A stretch of DNA of 64,000 bases from Selaginella moellendorffii (GCF_000143415.4 NW_003314352.1:446402-510401), one strand, 5' to 3'; positions 10,656-22,339 are shown, counted from the first letter of the stretch. Program-made: numbers and translations. Notes: a model not told the origin generated them from the letters alone.

Positions 10656-10913
10656 TTGTCAATATCTATTCAGGAAAATATTTACTCCACTAATTTCATG
10701 CCCACGAAAATATCCTTCCACAAGTATCTGTGGCTCGTGATGGGAATGATTCCACAATCTTCCTCCGCTTGTAAAAAAATGTATCTCTACAGCTTCTTTG
10801 CAATCTCCATAGCCTCTTGCTCGATGCCCTTGCCACACACCGCCACACAGTGCCTTGCTCGCGGCTGTGGGCGCCTCTGGATTGTTGTCTGGAAAATTGA
10901 CTCAATGCTCTGA
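10656..10913 (-). other. Conserved open frame upstream of P450, copy A
   Basis: About 260 bp that is nearly identical in copy B (33,496-33,759). On the minus strand it reads SKALCGGVWQGHRARGYGD and EIHFFTSGG. I do not recognise it. It may be an upstream exon of an unknown gene or simply well-conserved promoter sequence of the P450. An 18-bp stretch present in B (about 33,739-33,756) is missing here. Confidence 0.25.
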
Positions 10914-10949
10914 GATAACATCATGGAGCCTCTACCTTTCCTTTACTGA

Positions 10950-11969
10950 TTTTATATACATAACAAGTTTTCATTTGACATGATAAATTAGTTCTAATTT
11001 TTAGGTTTTTTTAAGCTTAGAATATTTTTGAATATTTTAAAATATGTTAACAGTTATTATTCATTTATTCATCTTGATATCTAATAAGATTAATCTTGTA
11101 TTTATAAATTATAAACTTCCATTTGATAAATTAGATTAATAAATAGGAATGACACTACTATTAAGCAAACTAAGAATTGCTGCATAAAATGTATAGCAAA
11201 TGTTTTCAATATCACTTAAACTTTTTAATTTCTAAATCTCTCTAAATTTGAATAATTTGCTACTCATTGCATGCAACAATGCTTGGTTTTTTTAATAGCA
11301 ATGTTATTAATCTAATTGAGCAAATGGAAGTTTATAATTGTAAACATGTATAACCATAAGATTACTCTTATATCAGCTAGAATAAAATAGAATATACTAG
11401 AATGTATTTAGGAATTTTTATAAATGATAAATACAATATTAATCTAAATGAATAACAACCGTTAGATTGTGGAAGATCCTAGAATATTGAAGCATATTCT
11501 AGGTATATCCACTACCACCTCACTAAGCAAACAAAAAATATTCATCCAATCTACTGTTTTAGGATGTAAGCTATTAAGATTTACTATCATTAATGAGTAG
11601 AGTAAATATAATCAAACTCTCATATCTGTTTTAAAATTGTTCTGGAATAAGAAACCTCTTTTGCATGCAGCAGTGTTGGCTAGAATGACTTATCACAATT
11701 TCATTAAACCTCTACTAATATTTGAGTTAGAATAAAAAAGTAGTAAAGAATTCATTACCTAGAAATATATTTCACTAGATTTGCTCATTGCTACAAATAC
11801 TCATGTTGAACAAGCTTTGGAGAGGAAGTTGATGAAGTCTTCCACTTCATTGTGACAAACTTTGATGAGTTAAAGTTGATTTTGTACAGAAGACTTTTGA
11901 GCCAGCATCTTTTTGTAACTTATTAACCTTCAAAGTCCCTTGTAAAGTAGGAGTATGGATTAATTCGCT
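10950..11969. other. AT-rich spacer, copy A
   Basis: No gene seen. Short words such as AGAATATT and TTATAAATTATAAA recur on both strands. The stretch aligns with 33,840-34,808 in copy B, with small indels. Confidence 0.5.
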
Positions 11970-12904
11970 TTATACTGTTGAGGGAATTGATATCTCTATG
12001 GTAACTTGCATGTACATCCTCTCTTTAAAGATTGAATCATCAGAAGAACCTAACTCTACTCCCATTATACTAACATTTAAATTAATTCCTACTTGAGAAG
12101 AATGTATATGTACAGAGTTGGGGTTGTATACCTCTATCACACCACTCATGTTGATGAATGATAATGAACGTTCTTTACTTTGGAGAATTACCTCCAAAAA
12201 TAGATCTAAATATAACCTCTCCACTATCACATCCAATTAATCTCTAAGCTTAGAGTAGTTGGTGACATTCTTTTCATAGTAGAAGGCTAAATTTGTTCAA
12301 CTCTAAAAACATGTATGTCAATAAATGAATGAAAAATTAGACTTACACTAAACAAGTATCTACCATACCATGACAAAGACATTAAGTACTTGAAATATTG
12401 TTAACATCTTATATTTTACTTTCTCTAGTTCTTGCCGTTGCTCTAATAAAGCTGGTATAGATTGAACCAAATGTTATACAACTTGATTATGAAATAACCA
12501 ATATACTTCATGCAATAATAGCATTTTCCTTGACCAATTTATCAATCTCATAAAAAGCATTACAATTAAAAGTTGAACCATCTGTTGCAGCAAGCACCTC
12601 CCTATAAACAACACAATGAACACCAAGGATCTTACGATGCTTCTCCTTCAAATATTGTACCACACTTGTTCTACATCCAATTAGGGATGAGACTTTATCC
12701 TGTGGCTTTATCAGAGTCAAGCTTTTTCAAATCTAGCTCAAGTTGTAAGAAGAGAACTTCTGGAGTAAAAACAATTGCCTCCACCATTCTTCCTTCAATA
12801 AAGAAAAGCCTTATAAACTTGCAAACTAGCTGACCTCTAGCTTCTAGGTAGATAATATTAAACAATCCAGTGTTTCTCCAATGCTTTATCAGTACTCTTA
12901 TCAA
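11970..12904 (-). pseudogene. hAT-family transposase relic, copy A
   Basis: Minus-strand fragments read QLELDLKKLDSDKATG, SLIGCRTSVVQYLKEKH and ILGVHCVVYREVLAATDG. This resembles the SDGAS-MxG...VHCxAHRxALAA block of ZBED/DUF4371-type hAT transposases. Further on, toward 12,350, HNQVVQHLVQSIPALLE-like sequence continues it with a stop inside. Stops and frame changes break it throughout; no TIRs were found. The same relic is at 34,809-35,690 in copy B, so it predates the duplication. Confidence 0.5.
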
Positions 12905-14665
12905 TCATGATGGAAAATTATAGGCTCCTTTTTTTCAACATATAGCTTCTCCTCTACCTCTTGTGCTATCCCCAGAAGAAACTTTCAAGCATTGACTGAG
13001 TTTACATGAGAAGAATAATCTTCTTTTGTATGAAAGTTTTAAATTTTTTAACCTTAGATTTGATAATGTTAAAAGGTAGAGCCAAATGATGAACTAATTT
13101 CATCACTTAGATAATCCTCTCTTGTTTTTTTATTAGGCATCTCTGGTGTTGAGTAACATTTAGTGGGCCTCATTCTCGTTCTCACATTAGGCTATTGCTG
13201 TTGTAAATGATCTAATCATCTTTATAATAGTAGTGTGAAGGTGCTCATTTAAAGCATAAATTCAGAATTGCTACTCCCTTCTTTTATGTAATAATTCACC
13301 TTCTTAGCCTCTTCCAATACTAGACATTGAAAAGATAGTTTTAGAGATGAATTAAAGATTTCACAGGGTAGATATCAATATTTTAATTTGCCATCTATTC
13401 CTTTCATTTTACCTTTTACTCTTTCCCAACCTTTTTTAATTTTTCAACCTGATCCAACTTTTTATATTTTTAGTGTTTCTTCCTTATTTTCAATGTTTCC
13501 TTCTCATGGCACATTAATCATTTATGACTTTTATAATTCTCATTCTCGGTCTAATGTTGAGTTAAGTGTTTTCTGTCTTCCTCATACTAATTAAGATGTT
13601 AAACATATGCAAGAAGTTAATAATCTTGCTTTTGTTTATTTGGCAGAGTCTTTGATCAATTCTAGTGTTAAGTATTTCCTATTCCAAGGAGTCATTTTGG
13701 CTTGAGTTTAAAATTGAGTATATGTCCCCAATTGTGAGTGTTGTTAAAAGCCTTTGTTTTATCATTGTTGATAAAGAGTTTGTGTTCTCTTAAGAGTAAA
13801 TTTTCTATTAATTCTCTTAGCTCAAGTGTTAAGTTGTATATTGAGGAGTGTGAATCTTTTATTTATATTGTGGTGGCTAAAGTATTTTATAATAAAAAAC
13901 CCTTTATTTTCTATGTTTTGAGCACATTTATTTTTTTTCATCATTTTTGTTTTGACAGTAGCTAAAAATTCCTAGATAGGAGTTTGGCCTCAATGATAAA
14001 ATGGGGACAAATAGATATTGTAGTTGTGCTAGGATGAACAACATAGATTATGGAATAAAGACGAATATAGCAAGTTTGATTAAAACATTTAGCCCCAATT
14101 TAGTGAGGTTAAATATATGCAATAGTGAAGTGAGGCAGAACATAGATAGTGAAATAAGGATTAATGCAATAAATTTGAACAAAGTTGATACTTTAGAAGT
14201 GTTTTTTCTTTAAAGGGATAAAGAGGATATGGAAAATAAATAGAGTGAGTTCAACTTTTAATATGTGGTGTTAGATAAAGATAATAGTCATAAATTTGAG
14301 TTAATAATAATCTTAGAAGATTGTCAATAAACAAACCTAAAGATGGGATATATTATTTACTACAATGAGGATTATAATGGCTTTTAAAGTCTTTTGTTTT
14401 AGTTCGAAGTTATGCTTCAAGGTTGGTTTGAACATTTAGCAATTGCACATAGGGTTGAAATTGGTTCATCGGGAATCTATAGTTAATTGATGTTTATGTT
14501 ATAGCTTTGAATTTTTTTTAGTCATACTTATTAGCAATTACGTTGGTGGTTTTATAGAAAATTCAGATTCTTATAGTAGTCTATAATCACCTAATAGAAG
14601 CTTCAGATGTTCCATTTAATTTATCATCATCACCTTTTTATCTTCCAAAGGAGACAATAATGTAA
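12905..14665. other. AT-rich tract without recognisable gene, copy A
   Basis: Mostly low-complexity AT-rich DNA. One short open frame (14,001-14,213, starting MGTNRYCSCARMNN) is conserved in copy D on the other strand (55,612-55,824) and, broken, in B near 38,660. Its conservation follows the segmental duplication and is not evidence of coding. Confidence 0.4.
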
Positions 14666-17101
14666 GATATATATCTATACATATAAAGCGATAGTGGGGA
14701 GGCTCACCGGCCGTTGGATCCCAGGCCCGGGCCAGGGTCGGTAGCCATGGTTGTGTGAGAAATTTTTCTGATGTTTGCTCTCAATCAATGTGAGGCGGCC
14801 AAGCTGTGTGGGGCGGGAGAAGAAGGCATAGCGACACATGTCACATGCAAGTGTCTTTCCTATCATCATCCAAACTTTTTTTGTTGAGATCTTTTAAATT
14901 TTCTTGCACAAATTGCCCAATGTGGAGCACCGCTGCTTTAGGGAAAGGGCAAGAGAGGGATGCGGTCGAATAAATGCCCAGTGAAGCTGTGGCTCCCGGA
15001 TCTCCCAGGCAGAGATCTTCTACTCAGAGATCTCCCGCTCAATCGCCACCACAATCCCCGCAAGAACAGGCACCAGCAGCAGATCCGGAGCTACAGTCTC
15101 GCCACCGTCACTCCCAGCATGGAGGATCTCCACCGCTGCTTTAGGGAAAGGGCGTAGCTCTAGAGGAAAGCGAGTAAATGGCCAGTGAAACTGCAGCTCC
15201 CAGTCCCCGTGGGAACAGGTGCCAGCAGCAGATCTGGACCCGCGGGCTCTAGATCCAACGGGTCCAGTGGTCCACCCAGTGGCAGCAGTGGCGCCTCCAC
15301 CAGCGACGACAGAGGTGTTGAGAAGAATGCCATGGAGGACGTTTTCTCTCTTTGTTATGGAGGGATGGACAAGGGGGGTGGTGTGATGACACTCAGTGGT
15401 TTTCAGCCTCCAAAAGACATGGTTTTTATGTTGTCTTGATCATACTTTCAAGGACATTTTTCTTCACATTCCTCTTAAGCATGGAAAGAACCAACACATC
15501 CTTAAGCTGTCTACTCTGGTGAATGCCACTAGCCCCGACCAATATTTCATTGCCCCTTCGGCATTATGAGCCTCAATCAATGTAGTTACTCTTGAAGTGG
15601 AACATGAGTAAGTTGGGATATCTTACTCAGTGACTGACCAGATCGGACCATCTGTGACGGTCACATTTACCAAGGAACTCTAGCTCGAAGCTTTATTCTT
15701 ATTTATGCCTAGGAGTATATTTTGTTCTAAATATTTATATTATCAAGTTTTCAAGAATTAATTTTTGTAATCAATCTAACATTTTCTAGGCATAATTAAA
15801 GTGGAATACAATATTTTTGTTTTTGATACAATTCCAATTTAATTTTTAATATATTAAAAAATCAAAACAGTATTTTTCTACCTACACAACATATGCTAGG
15901 CAAGTGTTAGTTTATTATAATGTAGAACCGAGTGAATATTCTATATTCTACCACATCAACAGTAGGTCAAGACTGTGGTATTAGAAGTCAAGCAGTTCAA
16001 ATGGATGTATGCAATCGACAAGAATAAAGATGACATCCACTACCTCAGTTCTTACCTACGCTAACATGGCAGAATATAGAATATTCTCTTGGTTTAAACT
16101 TAACCTCAAATTTTCCTTAACCTAAAAGATCAAGCTTTCCTTTTATCCTACCTTATTGAGCTTAAGATCCATCCATTCCCTTTAAACACCATCATTGTTA
16201 ACTTTGTGCGACAGAGAAAGACTCTCCCAGGCCTGGTGAGATTAACATCCATCCATTTTCTTCACACACCATCACCCTGATATCTCCACTAAATCTTATT
16301 TTATCCTCTAAAAATTCTTTTTTCCAGGATTCCACCTTCGATTGTTCTATAGATTCAATCCAATTGGCATTGCAAAAGGGAGGGAGGAGACTCAACTACC
16401 TTAGACAAATTCAATGAGAAGTGCCAAGAAGTACAAATGCCAAAAAGGAACAGTGATGAATATATCACTTAAGTGTCACATGGTTTCTTTAGGAACAATG
16501 GCAGTCCAATTTCAAATCCAAGGCCAAAGCAACTTCACCACCTTCACCACCACTGGATGTACTCACGACTCTAGGTGTTCCTTGACGTTTATGGCTAATC
16601 TCCTAAGTCCATGAAAGCAATTGTCAAGTCATCACATCTTGTCATCTCTCAAAGGCCATCCCATTCATTTTGGACTTAAACTCTTGTTATGACAAAGATG
16701 TGATGACACAATTGCTGGAACTTAGCCATGACGATGCTTGAAGGTGTAATCGTCAAGGCTTGGAATTATTCGCCACACACAAGTTTCATTAGTTCCACTA
16801 TGTGACTTAGAAGAAGCGCAAACATCTGTATAGTGCCTATTGCCGTTTCAGAATCTAGTAAGGGCTCTGCCTTCCTGGGAGTGAATGAAACAAGGCCTTG
16901 CTCTTCTAGCATGTCTCACCTCACTACAATCGTGCTATCAATTCCCCATCCCTGTCCACTTCAGTCTTCAAAATAGAAACCTTGGTAGCCTCCAAAATCA
17001 CTTCAAACCCAAAGTTTCGTTAATAATTGTTATATTCATTCTGAAGAAACTGTGGGATATCCCTTAGATTTTCCGCTAGACTCTATTAAGTGCTCTATTA
17101 G

Positions 17102-17105
<4 letters not shown>
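14666..17105. other. 2.4-kb insertion specific to copy A
   Basis: Copies B and D run straight from the flank near 14,660 into an (AT)n tract; here 2.4 kb intervenes. The first part (14,690-15,440) is GC-rich and contains a direct duplication (about 14,929-14,995 and 15,130-15,200, sharing CCGCTGCTTTAGGGAAAGGG). It has small open frames, one ending GGVMTLSGFQPPKDMVFML. The rest is AT-rich with no gene I can support. No terminal repeats were seen. Confidence 0.45.
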
Positions 17106-17195
<90 letters not shown>

Positions 17196-17206
17196 TATAT
17201 ATATTA
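17106..17206. repeat. (AT)n microsatellite
   Basis: About 90 bp of alternating AT with a short CA run near 17,186. Shorter tracts sit at the matching place in copies B and D. Confidence 0.95.
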
Positions 17207-17479
17207 CTTTACCTAGGTAATACTATAGCATATAAACTATCTATTTAGGACTGAATCTAATCTATCCATTCTTGTATATAAACAACAGTTTAACCCAATC
17301 AATATACCTATTCTATATCTTGAGCACTCACAATATAAATTTAAATTTATGAAAGAATTCATTAATTATGAGAATTAACATTTTAAAGTGTTAAAGTAAT
17401 CTCTATATTTAGATAAATTTATATCATTGATGAGAAAATTGTAAATAGAGAATATTCAAGTATAGTTTTCAATTGCATC

Positions 17480-18290
17480 TAAAGAGTTCCTAGTATGTGA
17501 GTTGGAGGAGAGACCAAACAATCAAGAGGGCTTCCTGCTACTGTACGCATGTCCTTCTCAATGTGGTGGAACTCAACCTCACGTTGATATTGTGGTGGCA
17601 GACTTGAGGTTCTTGACTGGCAGCGTGCCTCAGCAGCATGGCTTGTGGTACTTCTGCACCTACACTCGATGGTCAGCTCAATGTTTAGCCTGGTCGCATA
17701 AGCCGCCATGATCTCGTGGGTCCACCGCCCAACCTGACGCTAGATCAAGTTGAGCTTGTCCGAGACGTTGAGCCTGTCCTTCTGGACACACGATCCGCGA
17801 AGTAGATCTTGGTGTTGTGAGGCTTCGTTGCCAGAGCCTTGCACCAGTAGAGAGTTGATTGAGTCTGGCACGCCGCCAGGAGCATCACCCATGCCCGGCT
17901 CGAAAGGCATGCTGTCCTCGGCCCGAGCAGCCCCTTCCGGCGCAGGATCTGCCAGGCAGTCGTAGTGAGCCAGCGCCGGGCTCATGCCATGATAGATGTT
18001 GGTGAAGTTAAAGACCTGCTGCATCTCAGGTGGATGACGCTTGATCACTTCCATCATTATCATCCAGTTCTCGCTGAGAGGAGAGTCCGAAAATGCGAGA
18101 GGAAAAGGAGAAACGCTAGCCTTTTCCTGTGCAGCTTCAATTTCCTGAGCCTAAAAGCAGGAATGAGAGATTGAGAAGAAGCCCCAAAACTCACCTCAAT
18201 TAGAGCAGCTAAATTGCTCAGGAGCTTGTCCTTGACATTCAGGCAAGCACAATTTCTGCTATCTGTAATAGCTCAAACAACATCTTGGAA
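17480..18290 (-). pseudogene. DHPPL-repeat gene, type b, deleted copy at end of block A
   Basis: The minus strand carries the first-exon region (LLQIAEIVLA-like, near 18,260), the AQE-type second exon and then, with no repeat exons, the last exon from SENWMIMMEV onward (MIMMEVIKRHPPEMQQVF). Compared with copy C, a deletion joins the sequence after GTCCG (about 18,090) to sequence upstream of exon 2, removing all array exons. The distal part (17,480-17,720) matches 39,600-39,830 and 54,600-54,850. Confidence 0.65.
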
Positions 18291-18533
18291 AGAAAGAGAG
18301 AGAGCACTCGCTAGAAACAAGTAAACACCCAATAGTCTTTGCATGGAAAATGGCACTTGCGTAAAAGGTTATCCAAAAAAATTTAATTATAAAATTACTT
18401 TTAGTGTTGATGGATATCTAAATTATTATAGACTTGATAATGGCTGCATATTTCTAAAAATTGGGTGCTATATTGATAATCATTGGGTAGTGCCTTATAA
18501 TAAATACCTTTGTAAAAAAAATAATGCTCATAT

Positions 18534-18707
18534 TGCGAGTGCATGGAATATGGAAAGGGAATACAGAAATGTGCATATCAATTAACCCAAAAACCCTAGC
18601 TTATATACAGGAGCGAGTGGTCCGGATTGAAACCAATCCGACGGCTACCAAAATCCACTACGCTAATATTAGTATACAGCATCGTAGCCGTACACTTGGC
18701 CCTCACA
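18534..18707 (-). repeat. 3' LTR of the young gypsy element
   Basis: 174 bp, TG...CA on the plus strand. Identical to the 5' LTR except one base near the inner end. Confidence 0.95.
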
Positions 18708-18739
18708 TCATCCCCTCCTCTCGGAATAATGGAAGGCCG

Positions 18740-21700
18740 TCAGGGTTCTCTTGTAGATGGGCCGGGATCTGGAGGAACGTCAGGAGGAGGCATCGGTGGA
18801 TCTGTAGACGATATTAACTGCTCCTGATCCCTCTGTATGAAGCGTTTTAACCGCTGCACATGCACAATCTCCAGAGGATCGGCCTGCTGAACGTCATGCC
18901 GAACCTCATAAACTTGTGGTCCAACTTGCCGCAACACCCGATACGGTCCTTTCCACTGCGCAAGGAGCCCCTTAGATAAACCACGTACCGTAAGATGGGG
19001 AAAACGGACTAACACCAAATCATCCACTTTGTACTCCGCTGGTGGACGATGATGGGAATTGTAGCGCCGTTGTTGTCCCACTTGTACGCGGCCTAAGTGT
19101 TCAGCAGACTCTGCTCGGACAAGTGGAAGAATGCTTGTCAAATATTGATCCCATGACCTAGCATCAGGAGCTCGTGGCAATCGCGAAGGTAAACCTAGCT
19201 CTGTTGGTAATATTGGATCATGACCATATAGAAGTTTATATGGTGAAGCACCAACAGAACTCTGCACCCCTGTGACATAAGCATACCGAAGAGACGGCAA
19301 ATAACCATCCCAATCCGAATGTTGAAAGTTCACATACTTCGCAATCATCCCTTTGAATGTCCGAACGAGCCGTTCCACCAGACCGTCTGATTGTGGATGA
19401 TAAGCACTCGTAAAAGTGTGGCGTATCCCCAACCGAGATGTCAAAACATGAAATACCTCAGCCATAAATGCAGGACCATTATCCGAAAGAATCCGTTCTG
19501 GACAAGAATGCTGGAACACCACTCGATTGAGGAGGAAGTATCCAACAGCAGTTGCAGAGGCACTAGCAAGAGCACCAACTTCCACCCAACGAGTCAAGTA
19601 GTCAGAAGCAATAATAACATACTCATTGCCAGCAGTCGATCGCGGAAAAGGTCCCATAAGATCAAACGCCACCAACTCAAACGGACGAGAAACTGCAATT
19701 GACTCCAACCGTCCTTCCGCAGCACAAGGGGGAGTATTACGAGCTTGGCACCAAACGCAGCTACGCACATACCGGATAATATCACCTCGCATCTCTGGCC
19801 AATAGAAAGATCTGCGCAACTTCTCGGTGACACGACGGTGTCCCATATGCCCACCTAGAATAGGAGAATCATGGTAGGCATGGAGAAACTGCGGAATAAA
19901 CACCAAAGGCACCACCAGCCGTAAATGAGCATCAGGATCCGTCCCCACAAAATAAAGAAGGCCATCTTTAAGGCGATATTGAGAATGTAAATGCCGAAAA
20001 GGCAAGTCATCAGCAAGTGATGCAGGATTCTCAAACCCATCTCGAAGCCTTCGAATCCACGGCTCAATCTTTTGAGCCTCGCGAACCTCATCCAGAGAAG
20101 GTAGATCTTGCTCTACGCCCTGTGGACATTGAACGTCAAGGACAGCAACCGCCGACGGCACAGAATCCTCATCTAGAAAATCCACAGATGCTGGAACAAC
20201 AGGTTCGTCAGAAACATGAGAAGTGAGTGGAGAAGGAAGAGGAGCTCGAGAAAGGGCATCAGCATCAGCCATAGAACTCCCTGGGCGATGAACAACATCG
20301 AAATCATATATCTGAAGCTTCAAAGCCCATCGAGCCGTACGACCAACCAGGTTCTTCCGCTTCAATAATGAAGTAACAGCAGCATGGTCACCTTCAAGTA
20401 ACGTCCGAGAACCATGTAGATAGGCATGAAGTTTCTCGAAACCCCAGACTGCTGCTAAACACTCCTTCTCCGTCGTGGAGTAGTTCATCTCCGCTGGTTG
20501 TAATGTACGGCTTATGTATGCAATGGGATGGCGCTGACCAGGCACACTCGAGCTCTCTTGCATCAACACACCTCCAAGACCAATGTCAGAAGCATCCACG
20601 CGCAAAATAAAAGGTCGAGTGTAGTCAGGATATGCCAAAACCAGAGGAGTCGTCAATAGCTCTTTGAGATTCATGAACGCCCGCTCACAATCGGGAGACC
20701 AGATGAAAGATGACGTTGATGACTTCAGCAACGCTCGCAATGGTAAAGTGCGATCGGAAAGATGATCCACAAAACAACCGAGATACTGCACCTTACCCAA
20801 AAAGCGCTGCACATCATTCACACACTTCGGAGTAGGGAACTTTAGAACAGCCACAAGTTTGTCAGGATCAACTTGCAAACCCTCACGAAAAATACGGTAC
20901 CCAAGATAAGTTGTGTCCTTGGACCCAAACACGCACTTCGACCGCTTCAGCTTTAAACCAACGTCGCGTAGCCGATCCAACACTTTACAAACATCACGAA
21001 CATGCTCCTCCCACGTCCCCTCCGAGTGGATCAAGACATCATCAATGAAGTCAGCCATCACCTCCGGCATATCGCAAAGAACCTCGTCCATCATTCGCTG
21101 AAAAGTTGCTGGAGCATTGTTCAAACCAAACGGCATCACCAAAAACTCGTACAAACCAAATGGTGTACGAAAAGCAGTCTTAGGAATATCGTCTTCAGCC
21201 ATCGGTACTTGCCAATACCCAGAAGCAAGATCTAGCTTGGTGAACCAACGACTTCGCCCCAGACGATCCAAGAGATCAGCAGTGTGAGGAAGAGGGTACA
21301 CGTCCGGGATCGTCACTTCATTTAACGGACGATAGTCGATGCAGAAACGAATACTCCCATCAGGCTTCGTCACAAGATGAGGTTCACATGCCCAAGGACT
21401 CCGCGACTTCCGAATAACACCCTTCTCCAACATCTCCTTGACGTTTGCACGTAAAATCTTGATCTCCTTGGGTGACCGACGACGAACAGGAACCTTGATT
21501 GGACGAGCATCCCCGGTTAGAATGGGATGACGTGTGGCAATCTTGGCCCCAGACGATAGGTCAAATTCAAAGAGATCAGAATACTCCTTCATGAGATGGT
21601 CAACAGCTGCAACACAAAGATCATCGGAGGGATCGGAAAAGGGAAGAGCAGAACAAGATGGAAACACAAGAGGAAATAATGGGGGAACAAAAGTAATGGA

Positions 21701-22339
21701 AGCAGAGGTAGAAGTAGAGGGACGAAGAGGTACAGAAGTGAGAGGAATGGATGAAACATAAAGAAGTATGAGACAAGGGGGAAAAGCCTCAAAGTCACAC
21801 TTGGCATGATTGTGCTGCAACCAATCCATACCAAGAATGAGGTCAAAAGCTTGACTCGGCACCACCCGCAACGACTGCAACTCAAGCTCGAGATCGCCCA
21901 CACGCACAACCAGGTCCGCCTCATCTCGTGCACATGCATGTGTACGGCCGTTGCCATAAAGAATGAAAACTGGATCCGCCGCACGACGCAAGTGTAGACG
22001 ACAACGTGTGGCAACAGGTCGAGCAATAGAAGATAAACTCGAACCTGTATCAACCAACACGGAGAGAAGAATAGGAGACCTCTTGTTATAAAAACGAGCT
22101 TGGAAAGTAAACACTGGATGAACCGGTGCCGAGTGAACCCCTTGATGATACTCCCGAAAGAAAGATGGAGGGGTCACTAACTTATTCGCGCAAGGTCCCT
22201 CCATTACTCGCGCGACTCCTCGTTTCCCGAATGCACCTCGGTATCCAAACCTTCCACCGCAGCAGCACCAACGGGACGTTGCTGACGCCAAGGTCTCCAC
22301 CCAGGAAATGGAGGTCGCCAATCCGGAAAGCGCCGACAA
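18740..22339 (-). CDS. Pol polyprotein of the young gypsy element
   Basis: 1,199-codon open frame in the -1 frame relative to gag; it is probably made as Gag-Pol by frameshifting, not from its own Met. Domains, numbered from the first Met of the frame: aspartic protease with DTGSS at 97-101; reverse transcriptase with LDLASGYWQV (D370) and FIDD (431-434, D433/D434); RNase H starting RVDASD (about 580); integrase zinc finger H823/H831/C861/C864; integrase core D893, D953, E989 in FDLMGP, LSDNGP and HPQSDGLVE. A GPY-type segment (QWKGPYRVLRQVG) and a proline-rich tail end the protein. All catalytic residues are present and there is no internal stop. Confidence 0.93.
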   Translation of the reverse strand: MSALSGLATSISWVETLASATSRWCCCGGRFGYRGAFGKRGVARVMEGPCANKLVTPPSFFREYHQGVHSAPVHPVFTFQARFYNKRSPILLSVLVDTGSSLSSIARPVATRCRLHLRRAADPVFILYGNGRTHACARDEADLVVRVGDLELELQSLRVVPSQAFDLILGMDWLQHNHAKCDFEAFPPCLILLYVSSIPLTSVPLRPSTSTSASITFVPPLFPLVFPSCSALPFSDPSDDLCVAAVDHLMKEYSDLFEFDLSSGAKIATRHPILTGDARPIKVPVRRRSPKEIKILRANVKEMLEKGVIRKSRSPWACEPHLVTKPDGSIRFCIDYRPLNEVTIPDVYPLPHTADLLDRLGRSRWFTKLDLASGYWQVPMAEDDIPKTAFRTPFGLYEFLVMPFGLNNAPATFQRMMDEVLCDMPEVMADFIDDVLIHSEGTWEEHVRDVCKVLDRLRDVGLKLKRSKCVFGSKDTTYLGYRIFREGLQVDPDKLVAVLKFPTPKCVNDVQRFLGKVQYLGCFVDHLSDRTLPLRALLKSSTSSFIWSPDCERAFMNLKELLTTPLVLAYPDYTRPFILRVDASDIGLGGVLMQESSSVPGQRHPIAYISRTLQPAEMNYSTTEKECLAAVWGFEKLHAYLHGSRTLLEGDHAAVTSLLKRKNLVGRTARWALKLQIYDFDVVHRPGSSMADADALSRAPLPSPLTSHVSDEPVVPASVDFLDEDSVPSAVAVLDVQCPQGVEQDLPSLDEVREAQKIEPWIRRLRDGFENPASLADDLPFRHLHSQYRLKDGLLYFVGTDPDAHLRLVVPLVFIPQFLHAYHDSPILGGHMGHRRVTEKLRRSFYWPEMRGDIIRYVRSCVWCQARNTPPCAAEGRLESIAVSRPFELVAFDLMGPFPRSTAGNEYVIIASDYLTRWVEVGALASASATAVGYFLLNRVVFQHSCPERILSDNGPAFMAEVFHVLTSRLGIRHTFTSAYHPQSDGLVERLVRTFKGMIAKYVNFQHSDWDGYLPSLRYAYVTGVQSSVGASPYKLLYGHDPILPTELGLPSRLPRAPDARSWDQYLTSILPLVRAESAEHLGRVQVGQQRRYNSHHRPPAEYKVDDLVLVRFPHLTVRGLSKGLLAQWKGPYRVLRQVGPQVYEVRHDVQQADPLEIVHVQRLKRFIQRDQEQLISSTDPPMPPPDVPPDPGPSTREP
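22165..22228 (-). promoter_or_regulatory. Predicted -1 ribosomal frameshift site (slippery heptamer plus pseudoknot)
   Basis: On the minus strand the heptamer GGGAAAC (22222-22228) is in gag register as G GGA AAC, and the -1 frame continues straight into pol (GKRGVARVMEG). Six nucleotides downstream, TCGCGC (22210-22215) can pair with GCGCGA (22186-22191). The loop sequence ATGGAGGG (22197-22204) can pair with CCCTCCAT (22165-22172), making an H-type pseudoknot that includes the gag stop codon. Spacing and register are what -1 frameshifting needs. Not tested. Confidence 0.75.

Noticed and set aside
12508-12904. Active hAT transposon
   Set aside because: Fragments only, many stops, no terminal inverted repeats or target duplication found.
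13388-13594. Small secreted protein (MPSIPFILPFTLSQPF)
   Set aside because: Low-complexity AT-rich frame, not kept open in copy B; no support beyond hydrophobic composition.
17479-17709. Stand-alone small gene starting MAAYATRLNIELT
   Set aside because: It is the frame-shifted distal part of the type b DHPPL last exon, also seen at 39,634-39,819 and 54,600-54,780.
1-18330. Helitron capture as the cause of the gene block
   Set aside because: The block contains complete multi-intron genes on both strands plus other transposons, and no Helitron ends enclose it; segmental duplication is simpler.
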